Shown one piece after another: positions 26,133 to 35,111 of a stretch of DNA of 64,000 bases. This stretch comes from a virus. A model generated the notes under the pieces. It worked only from the letters and a program-made list of their open reading frames with translations, was not told the origin of the DNA and ran no database searches. Position 1 is the stretch's first letter, and each line of letters opens with the position of its first letter. The stretch spans positions 28,841-92,840 of IMG/VR virus record IMGVR_UViG_3300022865_000557; one strand, given 5' to 3'. Both the position numbers and the translations under genes were made by a program.

Positions 26133-26476
26133 AAGGCATATTTTTAATAGCAAAGTACACACAAAGACCAAAGAATCCTAATATGACACACCTCAAAGGT
26201 TATATGCAGGACCCAGGCAACTGGCAATGGGACGAGCAAGTGCAGGTTGCTAACAAGGTTAGAACCAAAGACCTAATAGGGTCGCAGGTTGTTCTTAATC
26301 TAATAGACGGAGAAGTTGTGCGCAACAGTTTAAGCACTACCAAAGACTTTCCGTCCTTGTTCCAACATTACTATAAAGACTACACGCAGTACATACACGA
26401 TGCAGTCAAGTCGATCAATCCTAACTTAGAACTAGTAGTACCGGAAGCCCAAGATGAAAAAGTTGCAACTGAGTGA
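26129..26476 (+). CDS. Hypothetical protein following the clamp loader
   Basis: 115 residues, four-base overlap with the clamp loader. It occupies the place of gp62 in T4 but I cannot match it to gp62. KVRTKDLIGSQVVLNL looks like a small beta domain. The C-terminus overlaps the cupin gene by 23 bases. Clamp-loader accessory role is possible only by position. Confidence 0.55.
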   Translation: MKGIFLIAKYTQRPKNPNMTHLKGYMQDPGNWQWDEQVQVANKVRTKDLIGSQVVLNLIDGEVVRNSLSTTKDFPSLFQHYYKDYTQYIHDAVKSINPNLELVVPEAQDEKVATE

Positions 26477-26777
26477 TGCTGGTGACAGAGGATGGTTTAT
26501 TGGGGACTTCGAAAAAGCACTAGTTCGTACAAAGGACTTTGAAGCATGCTGGCAAGAGAATCCTGCAGGCAAAGTGGACACTCCGCACAAGCACAAAATA
26601 ATAACAGAACTACAATTGGTCACTGAAGGACTAATGATAATTAACGATGTAGCGTTCGGTCCTGGCGATGTTTATCTAAGCGAACCTGGAGAAGAATACA
26701 GAGCTTACTACATTAAAGATACCAAAGTAGTAGCAATTAAGTTCCCTAGTATACCCGACGATAAATATCTTATATGA
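26454..26777 (+). CDS. Cupin-like small protein
   Basis: 107 residues. DTPHKHKIITE supplies His and Glu in the HxH...E spacing of cupin motif 1, and FGPGDVYLSEPGEEY is the motif 2 turn. A single small beta-barrel that may bind a metal or a sugar. Overlapping starts and stops on both sides place it in the clamp loader operon. Confidence 0.6.
   Translation: MKKLQLSDAGDRGWFIGDFEKALVRTKDFEACWQENPAGKVDTPHKHKIITELQLVTEGLMIINDVAFGPGDVYLSEPGEEYRAYYIKDTKVVAIKFPSIPDDKYLI
26760..26767 (+). promoter_or_regulatory. Late-like box GATAAATA
   Basis: Overlaps the last codons of the cupin gene and ends six bases before the ATG at 26774, the spacing expected for leaderless late transcription. Confidence 0.35.
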
Positions 26778-27010
26778 GCGACATGTTTAAAGTTATGCGA
26801 GCAAAGAAAAAGCGTCCCGTGGACCCTAATGCTCCGCCTCGTCCTAATCTACTAAGTCAAGATAAAAAACTTAGAGAGCAGGAACAAACAGTGCAACATC
26901 TACATTCAGAAGTTTCGTATCTAAAAGATAAACTCAGTAGTTTGGAAATAAAACTACGAACTCAAGACAATCTAGTTTCACAAATGCTTTCAAGATTAAT
27001 GAAGAAATGA
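26774..27010 (+). CDS. Small coiled-coil protein
   Basis: 78 residues. A basic N-terminus (RAKKKRPVDPNAPPRPN) is followed by a clear heptad pattern (residues 35-75, LHSEVSYLKDKLSSLEIKL type), so a parallel coiled coil is likely. Four-base overlaps with both neighbours. Function unknown. Confidence 0.65.
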   Translation: MSDMFKVMRAKKKRPVDPNAPPRPNLLSQDKKLREQEQTVQHLHSEVSYLKDKLSSLEIKLRTQDNLVSQMLSRLMKK

Positions 27011-27528
27011 ATTCACTTTATATCGATATGGACGGTGTGGTCGCAGACTTTGACCGTTATGCACATCAAAAACTAGGAATTGGACCTAGTGAAGGGAAAT
27101 ACCCACAAAACGTGTGGAAAGTACTGATAGAGAACCCTAGACTATATAGGGATTTAAAACCCACTCCTTATGCTACAGAATTATACGATTTGTGCCACAA
27201 AACAGCAAAAAAACTAGACTATAGGGTCGCTTTTTTAACTGCTATACCCAGGAAGAATGATGTACAGTACGCTATGTATGATAAGGTAAACTGGGTCCAA
27301 AAGAATTTTCCAGACACTCCTGTGTTCTTTGGACCTTATAGTAGAGACAAACAGAATCATTGTCGTACTGGTGACATCTTAATTGACGATAGATCAGATA
27401 ACATTCAAGAATGGAAAGACGCGGGTGGTGTTGGGATACTGCACAAGGACTACGACGTCACTGTTAAAAAACTAAAAGGTTTTGTGGACTTTCATGCACA
27501 TTTGCCACAAGTCTCGTTGCAACTGTAG
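27007..27528 (+). CDS. 5'(3')-deoxyribonucleotidase-like HAD phosphatase
   Basis: 173 residues. The HAD nucleophile pair is Asp7 and Asp9 in YIDMDGVVADFD. FLTAIPR is motif II and DILIDDRSDNI motif IV. This matches the NT5C/phage 5'-nucleotidase family, which dephosphorylates dNMPs and may balance nucleotide pools. It converges on the radical SAM gene with a 37-base overlap. Confidence 0.85.
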   Translation: MNSLYIDMDGVVADFDRYAHQKLGIGPSEGKYPQNVWKVLIENPRLYRDLKPTPYATELYDLCHKTAKKLDYRVAFLTAIPRKNDVQYAMYDKVNWVQKNFPDTPVFFGPYSRDKQNHCRTGDILIDDRSDNIQEWKDAGGVGILHKDYDVTVKKLKGFVDFHAHLPQVSLQL

Positions 27529-28487
27529 ATCCTACCTTCTTTAATAGAGTCTATCTTCCAGGACTCTTCAATTTTTATAAACCAGTTAATTGCATTTTCT
27601 ATGCCAATCTCATTAGCATTATTATTTTCTAATATTTTTCTTAACTGAACGTTACTAGGATTGCCTGTGTTGTTACGTGGATAAAACCCTAACCAACAAC
27701 ATGGGTATACTTCCCCGGTTGCTGTTATGTATATTTCGTTATTATTTTTTGCATGACAGTCAATTATAGGTTTTGTAACTGTTTCGGTTAGTGTAATCTC
27801 TGGCAGATCGGTATAGTAAACATGTTGTGCATACAATTCGTCGAAGTCTGTCGAATCACGATAATCACCAAGCACATGACTTAATTTACCTTCTCTGTTG
27901 AATACTGGTCCTACATTGCGGCCAGCATCAGCCACCCAAAAATGTGCAAAGCCCATATCGTTTGCTAAGGTTTCAGCTAACTCACGTTGATGGACATTAT
28001 GATCAAATGGGATCCACGCCCACACAGCACGGCCACCTGCTGATATAAACTTTTTGGCGTTTTCTAATATCAAGTTAAAGTCTGTATATTGTCTGTACAA
28101 GTGATGTGTGTCAGCCAACCCATCAATTCTAAAATCAACAGTAACACCCAGTTCACCCAATCGAGTCCACCAATTTGGACGACCACTGGCATTGGTACTG
28201 ATTTCTATTCTCAGTTTTGGATTTGTTTCTTTAAAGTATTCAACAATAGCAAGTCCATCACGTGCGGTTATGAAGTCACCATAGTTGCCGTTGATTAACA
28301 CATTATCTATTTGTTGTAGAAATTGCGGGGTGAAGATTGTTTTGGCTTGTACCAAAGTCATATCTGTCACAGGGTAGGTATCTATTATGTCAACCCCGTG
28401 AAAGTTACGGGGGCATTCTGGGCAAGCGGCGTTGCACCTGGTTGATATTTCCAGGTGCAAACTCCGTATATCTTTATATTCAATCAT
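27492..28487 (-). CDS. Radical SAM protein
   Basis: 331 residues. STRCNAACPECPRN gives the CxxxCxxC triad Cys18, Cys22, Cys25, close to the N-terminus, so unlike the other three copies there is no Cys-rich leader. The C-terminal ~60 residues carry CHAKNN, YPCCWLGFYP, and a final CNETCGKC, which resembles a SPASM/twitch auxiliary cluster. Substrate unknown. A CATAAATA box ends six bases before the ATG. Confidence 0.88.
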   Translation of the reverse strand: MIEYKDIRSLHLEISTRCNAACPECPRNFHGVDIIDTYPVTDMTLVQAKTIFTPQFLQQIDNVLINGNYGDFITARDGLAIVEYFKETNPKLRIEISTNASGRPNWWTRLGELGVTVDFRIDGLADTHHLYRQYTDFNLILENAKKFISAGGRAVWAWIPFDHNVHQRELAETLANDMGFAHFWVADAGRNVGPVFNREGKLSHVLGDYRDSTDFDELYAQHVYYTDLPEITLTETVTKPIIDCHAKNNNEIYITATGEVYPCCWLGFYPRNNTGNPSNVQLRKILENNNANEIGIENAINWFIKIEESWKIDSIKEGRIYSCNETCGKCA

Positions 28488-28493
28488 TCATGA

Positions 28494-28501
28494 TATTTAT
28501 G
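28494..28501 (-). promoter_or_regulatory. Late-like box CATAAATA (minus strand)
   Basis: Six bases separate the box from the ATG at 28487. It sits in the 20-base gap after the phoH stop. Confidence 0.45.
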
Positions 28502-28507
28502 ATGTAG

Positions 28508-29239
28508 TTACTCCTCTCCGTATAATCTAAGAACTTCAGCCACAGCAGGATGTCTACGTACATCCGTTACTGCAAACTCTACACCAGCAATATATCGACT
28601 TTTAAAGTTTGTCATTAAACTTTGAAAATCCAATAATCCGTTGTCCTTGGCCCTACGGTCGGCCTGCTGTGTGTCACCTGTTACAACCATCTTAGAGTTC
28701 TCACCTAAACGAGTCAACAGCATCTTCATCTGACTTGGTGTCGCGTTTTGCATTTCGTCTGCAATAATCCACGAGTTTTTAAATGTCCGTCCTCGCATGT
28801 ATGCTAGTGGAGCAATCTCTATATACTTTTCTTCTAGCAAACGGGCTACCTCTTGTGGTCTGTAATACTCTTCTATAATATCAAAAATTGGCCTTGTCCA
28901 CGGCTCCATTTTTTGGTCCAGTGTGCCTGGTAAGAATCCATGTTGCTCATCATCAACACCAACTGCTGGTCTTGTTATAAGAATTTTGGAACACTCACCT
29001 GCTCTGAATGCTTTTAGTGCGGCCAATACTGCTAACATGGTTTTGCCTGTACCAGCAGGGCCTGACGCAAATACTATTAGACGTTGGTCGTTTTCTAATA
29101 GATCTACATATTTTTCTTGGTTAAGTGATTTGGGGACTAACTGTATAGGACTTTTTCTTTTTTGATATGACTTGTAATCATTACTTTTGGTATTTGTTAC
29201 TACCTCTAATTGTACTGCCTTGCGACGTTGTTTACTCAA
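28508..29239 (-). CDS. phoH: PhoH-like P-loop ATPase
   Basis: 243 residues. Walker A GPAGTGKT is at residues 60-67, LITRPAVGVDDEQHGFLPG is the family motif, and IIADEMQNAT the Walker B. PhoH proteins are RNA-helicase-like ATPases very common in marine phages. The start is TTG at 29239 with AGGAGG six bases upstream. The 121 bases before it are AT-rich; no clear promoter was found. Confidence 0.92.
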   Translation of the reverse strand: MSKQRRKAVQLEVVTNTKSNDYKSYQKRKSPIQLVPKSLNQEKYVDLLENDQRLIVFASGPAGTGKTMLAVLAALKAFRAGECSKILITRPAVGVDDEQHGFLPGTLDQKMEPWTRPIFDIIEEYYRPQEVARLLEEKYIEIAPLAYMRGRTFKNSWIIADEMQNATPSQMKMLLTRLGENSKMVVTGDTQQADRRAKDNGLLDFQSLMTNFKSRYIAGVEFAVTDVRRHPAVAEVLRLYGEE

Positions 29240-29360
29240 TCTAACCTCCTTGTTGCTTGAAATGTATGGGTTACGGTGTCCGGCCCATAAAAATATTTAA
29301 CAGTTAGATTTTTTTATTTAATACTACTACATAATAATTTAATTCCTGTATAAGTAACGA

Positions 29361-29885
29361 TCACTCACTTGTCCAGACTGCATAGATTCTATTCTTATAT
29401 CCACTGTCTCGTTTACACACTTCTACACGATAGCCCCATTGCGGCGCCATTAGATAGTGATCTACTTCACGCCAAGGATAAAACTGTATCTGGTATTGCA
29501 TTTGGTTATTGTGGTCGTAGTTGCCAGGATTACACCGCCAGTATATTCTGGACTTGGGTTTCATTAGCCGCATGATTCTGCCAATCTGATATTCTACCAC
29601 AGTTTTATCGCCAAAGTTTAAACTGCCCAAACAGAATGCAACATCAAAGCGTTGATCTGTATCAAAGAATTCTATTTGTTCTTTGTGGTCTGCGGCATCA
29701 TTTGCAGGGTCAATACCCACTATGTTTTTAATTAGGTCTTTGTATGGATGATATCCGCAACCTACGTCAAGTACCCATTCATCGGCTTGTATTTCATTTG
29801 CCAAGTTAAAACCTGTTTCACCAAAGCCTGATGTGCTGGGTTTCCAAACTGACGCAAAATATTCGTTAAGTAATTTTTGATTCAT
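29361..29885 (-). CDS. Class I SAM-dependent methyltransferase
   Basis: 174 residues from the ATG at 29885; a TTG at 29891 is two codons earlier. Motif I is VLDVGCGYHPYKD, followed by IVGIDPAND and FCLGSLNFGD. Target unknown. AAGGAT precedes the ATG. It faces the sulfotransferase-like gene across a short divergent promoter region. Confidence 0.78.
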   Translation of the reverse strand: MNQKLLNEYFASVWKPSTSGFGETGFNLANEIQADEWVLDVGCGYHPYKDLIKNIVGIDPANDAADHKEQIEFFDTDQRFDVAFCLGSLNFGDKTVVEYQIGRIMRLMKPKSRIYWRCNPGNYDHNNQMQYQIQFYPWREVDHYLMAPQWGYRVEVCKRDSGYKNRIYAVWTSE

Positions 29886-29913
29886 TGACAATCCTTGATA
29901 ATTACAGTATACT
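29885..29913 (+). promoter_or_regulatory. Near-consensus sigma70 promoter, leaderless
   Basis: TTGACA at 29885-29890, 17-base spacer, TATACT at 29908-29913. The ATG at 29920 follows six bases after the -10, exactly where +1 is expected. It should drive the operon from 29920 rightward. Confidence 0.75.
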
Positions 29914-29919
29914 TATATT

Positions 29920-30504
29920 ATGATAATACCTGAACACATATTCTTTACTGGTGTACCCGGATCCCGTTGGAGTGGTATAGCACAAACTATTGAAACCATA
30001 CCTGGATTTAATACCAGTGACCGTACCCCAGAACGATCATACGACCATCATGCTTACAGTGGGCACAAAGGTGCATACTTTGGCAAGGGCATGGAGTTTG
30101 ACGCTAATCTTAATAGAGGTATAGACTACATAAACCAAGCGTGGCCAGAACCCGGAGGCCACAAGTTAGTTAAGAGTCATAACTGGGCGTATTTTGCAAG
30201 ATGGCTTAAAATTAACCATCCGCACAGTTGGGTAATGCTGGTATATAGATCAGACTTAGCCAGTTACACTTGGTGGCACGAAGCAGGTGGCTTCCAGATA
30301 AAGTACCCTTGCTACGATTGGTACGAAAACAGTGCTAAGATGATGATGGAAATACAGAAACAAAATACAGGTATCTTAGAATATGCATACGAAGCAGGTG
30401 CAACATGGGAATACTTTACTCCAGACTGGATTGAACGTGAGTTTGGACATGCTGTTGACGTTCCTACTATACACAAAGACATATTGGTAACTATAATAAA
30501 ATGA
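29920..30504 (+). CDS. Sulfotransferase-like P-loop protein
   Basis: 194 residues. IFFTGVPGSRWSG resembles the 5'-phosphosulfate-binding loop of PAPS sulfotransferases, and VMLVYRSDLASYTWW the 3'-phosphate-binding Arg/Ser region. The donor loop is non-standard, so catalytic activity is uncertain. First gene of a long overlapping operon, with no Shine-Dalgarno and the ATG at the predicted +1. Confidence 0.55.
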   Translation: MIIPEHIFFTGVPGSRWSGIAQTIETIPGFNTSDRTPERSYDHHAYSGHKGAYFGKGMEFDANLNRGIDYINQAWPEPGGHKLVKSHNWAYFARWLKINHPHSWVMLVYRSDLASYTWWHEAGGFQIKYPCYDWYENSAKMMMEIQKQNTGILEYAYEAGATWEYFTPDWIEREFGHAVDVPTIHKDILVTIIK

Positions 30505-31037
30505 TTTTTAAAACAAGTAAGGAACTTATTGTTAATCCAACACAAGGGTTGTATAAATGGGCAAAGATCTTCAACAGGTTACAAAGAAGATTCTTTGAAG
30601 GGCAATACGATCAATTGCGTAGAGAAAGGCAAATACACGACTTTCTGTACCTAAACGAATACACGAAACCTCATTACATAACGGATACTGATGTATTTGT
30701 AAATGACCCCAAGTACGACATAGATGAAGCAGACATTATTGTAATTACAGATCAGAAGTTCAGCAGATCTCCATGTCCTGCTATTGTGGACAATGTTAAA
30801 AATCTATTAGATCGGTGTCCGCTGTACTTGTGTCTTAATAGATGCTATGTGAACATTGACGACAGTTACCACGACACTACACTAGACTCTAACTTTACGT
30901 TGGCAATAACACAGTGGTTAAAGAAATCGCTTGATGCAGACATCACGGATTTAAGTTTAAACTATGTGGATTACGGAAATGCCTTTACTTGGGCTGTTCC
31001 TGACAGACACTATTTTATAAGAAAGCGCAATGCCTAA
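30501..31037 (+). CDS. Hypothetical protein
   Basis: 178 residues, four-base overlap with the previous gene. Mixed alpha/beta with an acidic, Asp/Tyr-rich middle and a Cys pair (CPLYLCLNRC). I do not recognise it. Its place between sulfotransferase-like and Rossmann-like genes suggests an accessory role in the same pathway. Confidence 0.55.
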   Translation: MIFKTSKELIVNPTQGLYKWAKIFNRLQRRFFEGQYDQLRRERQIHDFLYLNEYTKPHYITDTDVFVNDPKYDIDEADIIVITDQKFSRSPCPAIVDNVKNLLDRCPLYLCLNRCYVNIDDSYHDTTLDSNFTLAITQWLKKSLDADITDLSLNYVDYGNAFTWAVPDRHYFIRKRNA

Positions 31038-31719
31038 ATTACTAGAGTTCTTTGAAGAACAACCAATAAAGTCAGATTGGCGTACACAGTATATTAGATA
31101 TAGACTGGGGCGTCTGAAACATCAGTATTGGCTATGGAATCGAAAGAATCCAAGCAAGGCATTGATCGACGAGTATGATTATGCTATACTAGAAAACTGT
31201 CAGCCGGGCACTACAGTGTTTTTTGCGAGTTCTGGATACTACTTGAAAGACATATACCCAGAGATCGAAGTTGTAGAAATGCACCCAGTAGTAAAAACAT
31301 TTTATCCGTCTGTGCATATCTGCAGTGATAGAGACAATTTAGAAAATTTATCTATACGTGCAGATAACTTTGCTGTAGTGAACAACCGAGGCGATATATG
31401 GACAGAAGCGCACAACATAGCAAAGTATTGTAAGCAGTACACAAAGATAATGAATCCTGGCTGTAGATTTTTTTACAGTTTTAGAGACACACAAGTATCG
31501 GATATCAACAGGTTAACAATTAACTTAGAAGATTACTTTCTTGATTGGGCACAGAATGTCGCAAAAGATAACGATATGCAATTAGTTTGGCACAATATTG
31601 ATTTTAGAAAGAAACAAGCTCAACCTGACGGCAGTTATGATGCTTTAGAAAATCCAGATACCACAAACGGAAATTTAAAGTTTTGGTTTGTGTATAAAGG
31701 GGAACCATGGAAAATGTAA
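31030..31719 (+). CDS. Hypothetical protein, possibly Rossmann-like
   Basis: 229 residues. TTVFFASSGYYLKDIYPEIEVVEMHP has the strand-loop-strand and acidic end of a SAM-binding Rossmann fold but lacks the GxGxG motif. FFYSFRDTQVSD follows. A divergent methyltransferase is possible. Overlaps both neighbours. Confidence 0.5.
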   Translation: MPKLLEFFEEQPIKSDWRTQYIRYRLGRLKHQYWLWNRKNPSKALIDEYDYAILENCQPGTTVFFASSGYYLKDIYPEIEVVEMHPVVKTFYPSVHICSDRDNLENLSIRADNFAVVNNRGDIWTEAHNIAKYCKQYTKIMNPGCRFFYSFRDTQVSDINRLTINLEDYFLDWAQNVAKDNDMQLVWHNIDFRKKQAQPDGSYDALENPDTTNGNLKFWFVYKGEPWKM

Positions 31720-32252
31720 CAACCTATTTTATTGTAGCATACGCTGGCGGCACTGCTGGCGATTTGATCACAGCATTACTGAATCCTACGGATGTGCAGT
31801 TAGATGGTGCCAGGGTGATAGTCCCAGATCATAGAATAAAATTAAAAAAGCCAGGTAGATTTCAAGATGACGTAGCCAAAGATAAGTATATACAAGAGTT
31901 TAAGAACACAGTTAGTTTATCAAGTCACGATCTAGAATACCATATCAGAAATCATCACCCATTCATTGGCATAACTGTCAGGTATAAATTAGCATACTGG
32001 GCTGCCAACCGATTTAAAGAATTGCATAGCGATCGTATATGGGAACAGTTAGGAAACGGTACAGTAGAAGACTATGCCGAAGATTTGCTTGATATCAGTA
32101 AATCGTTGATTACAAAAAATGCAAGTCATGTTTTACAGTTGGAAGATATCGCGAATGGCTTAGCCATCGAAAAACTAAGAGAGTTTTCTACAATACCAAA
32201 ACAGTCAGAAGAATTTTATGATTCCTGGTTGCAAGCGAACGGATTCAAATGA
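31707..32252 (+). CDS. Hypothetical protein (sulfotransferase-like start)
   Basis: 181 residues. YFIVAYAGGTAGDLITALL is a glycine-rich N-terminal loop after a first strand, reminiscent of phage sulfotransferase/P-loop relatives, and the gene at 35108 starts in a similar way (IDFIGGTHGHYLSFL). Remaining sequence is helical. No clear catalytic residues. In the overlapping operon. Confidence 0.5.
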   Translation: MENVTTYFIVAYAGGTAGDLITALLNPTDVQLDGARVIVPDHRIKLKKPGRFQDDVAKDKYIQEFKNTVSLSSHDLEYHIRNHHPFIGITVRYKLAYWAANRFKELHSDRIWEQLGNGTVEDYAEDLLDISKSLITKNASHVLQLEDIANGLAIEKLREFSTIPKQSEEFYDSWLQANGFK

Positions 32253-32482
32253 AAAGAGATCACATTTGGTACATTAAATACGCTAGTGCAATTGTAATAC
32301 TAATTGCAATGGTTTTCCATGTTAACGGTTGGACACCCTGGAACAGTTTTTTACAACTGGTGGGTGCGTGTGGGTGGATGTACGTTGGGTACCGTTGGCG
32401 GGAGTGGTCAATGTTATTGAACTTTATACCACAAATTTTTATAATAATTCCAATATTAACATACACGTACTACTTTAAGTAA
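32249..32482 (+). CDS. Small membrane protein
   Basis: 77 residues with three membrane helices and a GWMYVGYRW turn, similar in layout to the 74-residue protein at 3376. Overlaps the previous gene by four bases. The two may be distant paralogues. Function unknown. Confidence 0.55.
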   Translation: MKRDHIWYIKYASAIVILIAMVFHVNGWTPWNSFLQLVGACGWMYVGYRWREWSMLLNFIPQIFIIIPILTYTYYFK

Positions 32483-32491
32483 GGATTTGCA

Positions 32492-33166
32492 ATGGCTGCA
32501 ATGCTACACGTTAAAAATGAATTTGTTACACAAGACCGTTGGCCGTTAAAGCTAACTAAATTAGAACCCAATGAACAGCGTAGTTTTCCTGCAACCGACG
32601 GAACATACTATGTGCTACTACGTAATGCCACGTACCTAAGTAACGATGCAGTCTTTTATCACGTTATGGGAGCGTTTGGAGTTAACAACGAATTTACCAT
32701 CGAGTGCAATCAAGATAGTCACGCCGTGGTAATAGAGTACAAAGGCATACACTTATTAGAAAATCGTTACTACCTGCAAAATGATCTCGGTGTTGGAAAT
32801 TTAAGTTACATGGATGGTGGTACAAATACTACAGCAGTTAACCCTAGTAGGCTAGGAGATCCTGTAGTTAACTACGTGCATTTCCCAAACAAAATGTATC
32901 AAACACTGCATACACATCCTAGTCATCGTATCGGACTGATACTGCGTGGCAGTGGTCATATTGAGTTAGATAATGACGAAATATTTGATATCGAAACAGG
33001 AGATGTTTTTTGGATGCCACGCAATACACTGCACAACTTCTGCTGTCAAAAAGGTGAGCATGTTGAGTTATTTGTATTTGCACCCGATTCAGGCACAGGC
33101 CCAACAGACGAAGTTAATCCATTAAAAATTAGGACCTACGTTGGACAGCAACGCTATGCAAAATAA
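32492..33166 (+). CDS. Cupin-domain protein
   Basis: 224 residues. The C-terminal half has a full cupin: HTHPSHRIGLILRGSG (motif 1, two His) and GDVFWMPRNTLHNF (motif 2, His). The N-terminal half is another beta-rich unit, probably a degenerate cupin, giving a bicupin. May bind a metal and a small organic ligand or sugar. AAGGA precedes the ATG. Confidence 0.72.
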   Translation: MAAMLHVKNEFVTQDRWPLKLTKLEPNEQRSFPATDGTYYVLLRNATYLSNDAVFYHVMGAFGVNNEFTIECNQDSHAVVIEYKGIHLLENRYYLQNDLGVGNLSYMDGGTNTTAVNPSRLGDPVVNYVHFPNKMYQTLHTHPSHRIGLILRGSGHIELDNDEIFDIETGDVFWMPRNTLHNFCCQKGEHVELFVFAPDSGTGPTDEVNPLKIRTYVGQQRYAK

Positions 33167-33860
33167 AAAATTATTAATAACCACGGGCCCGCAAGGGTCA
33201 GGCAACCACTTGTTTGGCAGACTGTTGAGTCTACATCCTGATGTCGAAGGGTGGGAAGAACTGGTAGACAAGTACTGGGTACCAAGTGACTTAGAGCCGT
33301 TTGCTGAATACTGGGTCTACCCAGAAAGACTTACAGCAGAAAAGTTTACAGGCAAGAACTATTTCCTTGCTAATGTTAGTTGCCCGTTTATGTATGATGG
33401 TGTACGCTATGTGCCTAAAATATTAGAAGTTGCTGACCGTAGCCGTGAACTAGGTGTAGATGTTGAAATTGCTATTATTGTGCGTGATCAAAACATAAAT
33501 GCTGAACAGCAAAAACGTGTGCGTGGAGAAGTAACAACACCTATAGCACAGGACTACTACTACAACACGCTACTTGCAAGTGACCACAGTGTGCATTTTT
33601 TAGACCACGAAGCATTTTTCCTGCACAAACAGCATTACTTGAAGTGGATCAGTAAAATTTTAAACTTCCCTGTCGAAGTTAATCAAAATAAGATAAATAA
33701 ATTTATAGATACAGATGCAAACCACAAGTACGTGAAGTATGTACAAGAATATTGGTTAGATCAAGAAGTATGGTCAGGCATCCAATCTAAATCTTCCCGT
33801 GGCTTAAACCAAAAAAACATAAATAATATTGTATCGATACAGAGGAGTATACAAAAATGA
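33156..33860 (+). CDS. P-loop sulfotransferase/kinase-like protein
   Basis: 234 residues from the ATG at 33156; a TTG 15 bases earlier is less likely. LLITTGPQGSGNHLFGRLL is a phosphate-binding loop of the sulfotransferase type, and VEIAIIVRDQNINAEQQ the later Arg-containing segment. Candidate PAPS-dependent sulfotransferase. It precedes the di-iron gene with a four-base overlap. Confidence 0.6.
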   Translation: MQNKKLLITTGPQGSGNHLFGRLLSLHPDVEGWEELVDKYWVPSDLEPFAEYWVYPERLTAEKFTGKNYFLANVSCPFMYDGVRYVPKILEVADRSRELGVDVEIAIIVRDQNINAEQQKRVRGEVTTPIAQDYYYNTLLASDHSVHFLDHEAFFLHKQHYLKWISKILNFPVEVNQNKINKFIDTDANHKYVKYVQEYWLDQEVWSGIQSKSSRGLNQKNINNIVSIQRSIQK

Positions 33861-34552
33861 ACGCAAAGAAATTCGTAGAAGACATTGTTGCTGACAACCA
33901 AGCACTTTTCCGTGCTAGTCAACTCAACGTTAAGTCCTACTTTGACAGCAAGCCAGATCAGTCTGAATTAGTAGAACATTTCATCGGTCGTATGGTTAAC
34001 GAGCGTATGAACATGGTAGAAATTGCTCAACAGGTTGCTAACATGCCTGCTGATGCAGATGCAGAAGAACTACAACTTTTAACAAAACAAGCTCACGATG
34101 AAGCTGTACACTTTAAACTAGTTAAAGATGTTATTGAGCACATCACAGGCGAAGAGTTAGACGTTAACGCCGCTATTGCCGCTGAACAAGCAAAGCCAAC
34201 TGCTAAAGGTGCAAGCCTTTTAGCTAAGTATGGTGCTGACACAGATCCAGCCGCTCTTGCTGCCTATCAGTTAGTAGCTGAAGGTCGTGCAGAAGCAGTT
34301 TGGGACCAAATGGCAGATTCAATTGAAGACGAATTCATCTCAAGTGCATACGCAAAAATTGCACGTGACGAAGGATTCCACGCAACAATTGGAGCACGTA
34401 AGTTGGCGTCATTGGCTGGTAGCGATGACGAGCAAGCACGTATTTTAGGCTTAGTTGCTGAAATGCGTAAAGACCTTTATCAAGTAAGTTGCTTAAACAC
34501 AACTCCTACAGAAGAAGGTCGTCAACTTGTAGCAGACGCTTACGGTTGGTAA
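33857..34552 (+). CDS. Ferritin-like di-iron carboxylate protein
   Basis: 231 residues, all-helical. The two-iron signature Glu49, Glu82xxHis85 (AHDEAVHF), Glu142, Glu172xxHis175 (RDEGFHA) fits the E/ExxH/E/ExxH pattern of ferritin-like oxidases and oxygenases. It may be an oxygen-using hydroxylase or an oxidoreductase acting on a small substrate of this operon, or an iron store. Length and single domain fit an oxygenase better than bacterioferritin. AGAGGAG gives a strong ribosome binding site. Confidence 0.78.
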   Translation: MNAKKFVEDIVADNQALFRASQLNVKSYFDSKPDQSELVEHFIGRMVNERMNMVEIAQQVANMPADADAEELQLLTKQAHDEAVHFKLVKDVIEHITGEELDVNAAIAAEQAKPTAKGASLLAKYGADTDPAALAAYQLVAEGRAEAVWDQMADSIEDEFISSAYAKIARDEGFHATIGARKLASLAGSDDEQARILGLVAEMRKDLYQVSCLNTTPTEEGRQLVADAYGW

Positions 34553-34553
34553 T

Positions 34554-35111
34554 ATGCGTATAGGACTTAGTCAAAGAGTCCTGTTGCACAAAAATAGAGC
34601 GTATGATTCACTAGATCAAGGTTGGTACCGATATCTAAAGGATCATACGCTCTTTGCTGTCCCAAATAATCCAGATCAATTAGACTTTGGGAAACTTTCA
34701 AAAGAACTAGATGCTTTTATTATCACAGGCGGTGATGATAGCACAGTTCGTAGAGTGACAGAGACCAGATTAGCCACACACATGTTAGCCAAACATAAAC
34801 CTATAATAGGTATATGCCATGGAGCCTTCTTGCTAACAGAATTAATGGGCGGAAAGTTAATGGAAGTAGAGCAACATACAGACACAGAGCATGTTGTTAA
34901 CTACTTTGGTGACTTAAAAACAGTAAACAGTTTCCACTCTTGGGGAATAGTAGAACCGCACAACACAGCGACCACATTAGTAACAGACTTGAATGGCAAT
35001 TGCGAAGCATGGATAGACAACAGAGCACCATTAGCTGGAATAGTATGGCACCCAGAGCGTATGCAAGATCCTTGGATTCCAGACGAGATATCTACATTTT
35101 TTAATATATGA
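34554..35111 (+). CDS. Class I glutamine amidotransferase-like protein
   Basis: 185 residues. The nucleophile Cys88 lies in IGICHGAFLL and the His166/Glu168 pair in IVWHPERM, the full GATase/peptidase C26 triad. FIITGGDDSTV is the oxyanion-side strand. The family releases ammonia from glutamine or cleaves gamma-glutamyl bonds; no synthetase domain is fused. It sits between the di-iron protein and an unknown gene, so it may aminate or de-glutamylate their substrate. Confidence 0.8.
   Translation: MRIGLSQRVLLHKNRAYDSLDQGWYRYLKDHTLFAVPNNPDQLDFGKLSKELDAFIITGGDDSTVRRVTETRLATHMLAKHKPIIGICHGAFLLTELMGGKLMEVEQHTDTEHVVNYFGDLKTVNSFHSWGIVEPHNTATTLVTDLNGNCEAWIDNRAPLAGIVWHPERMQDPWIPDEISTFFNI

Noticed and set aside
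26129-26476. Assigning this gene as clamp loader small subunit gp62
   Set aside because: Only the position after gp44 supports it; no gp62 motif was seen.
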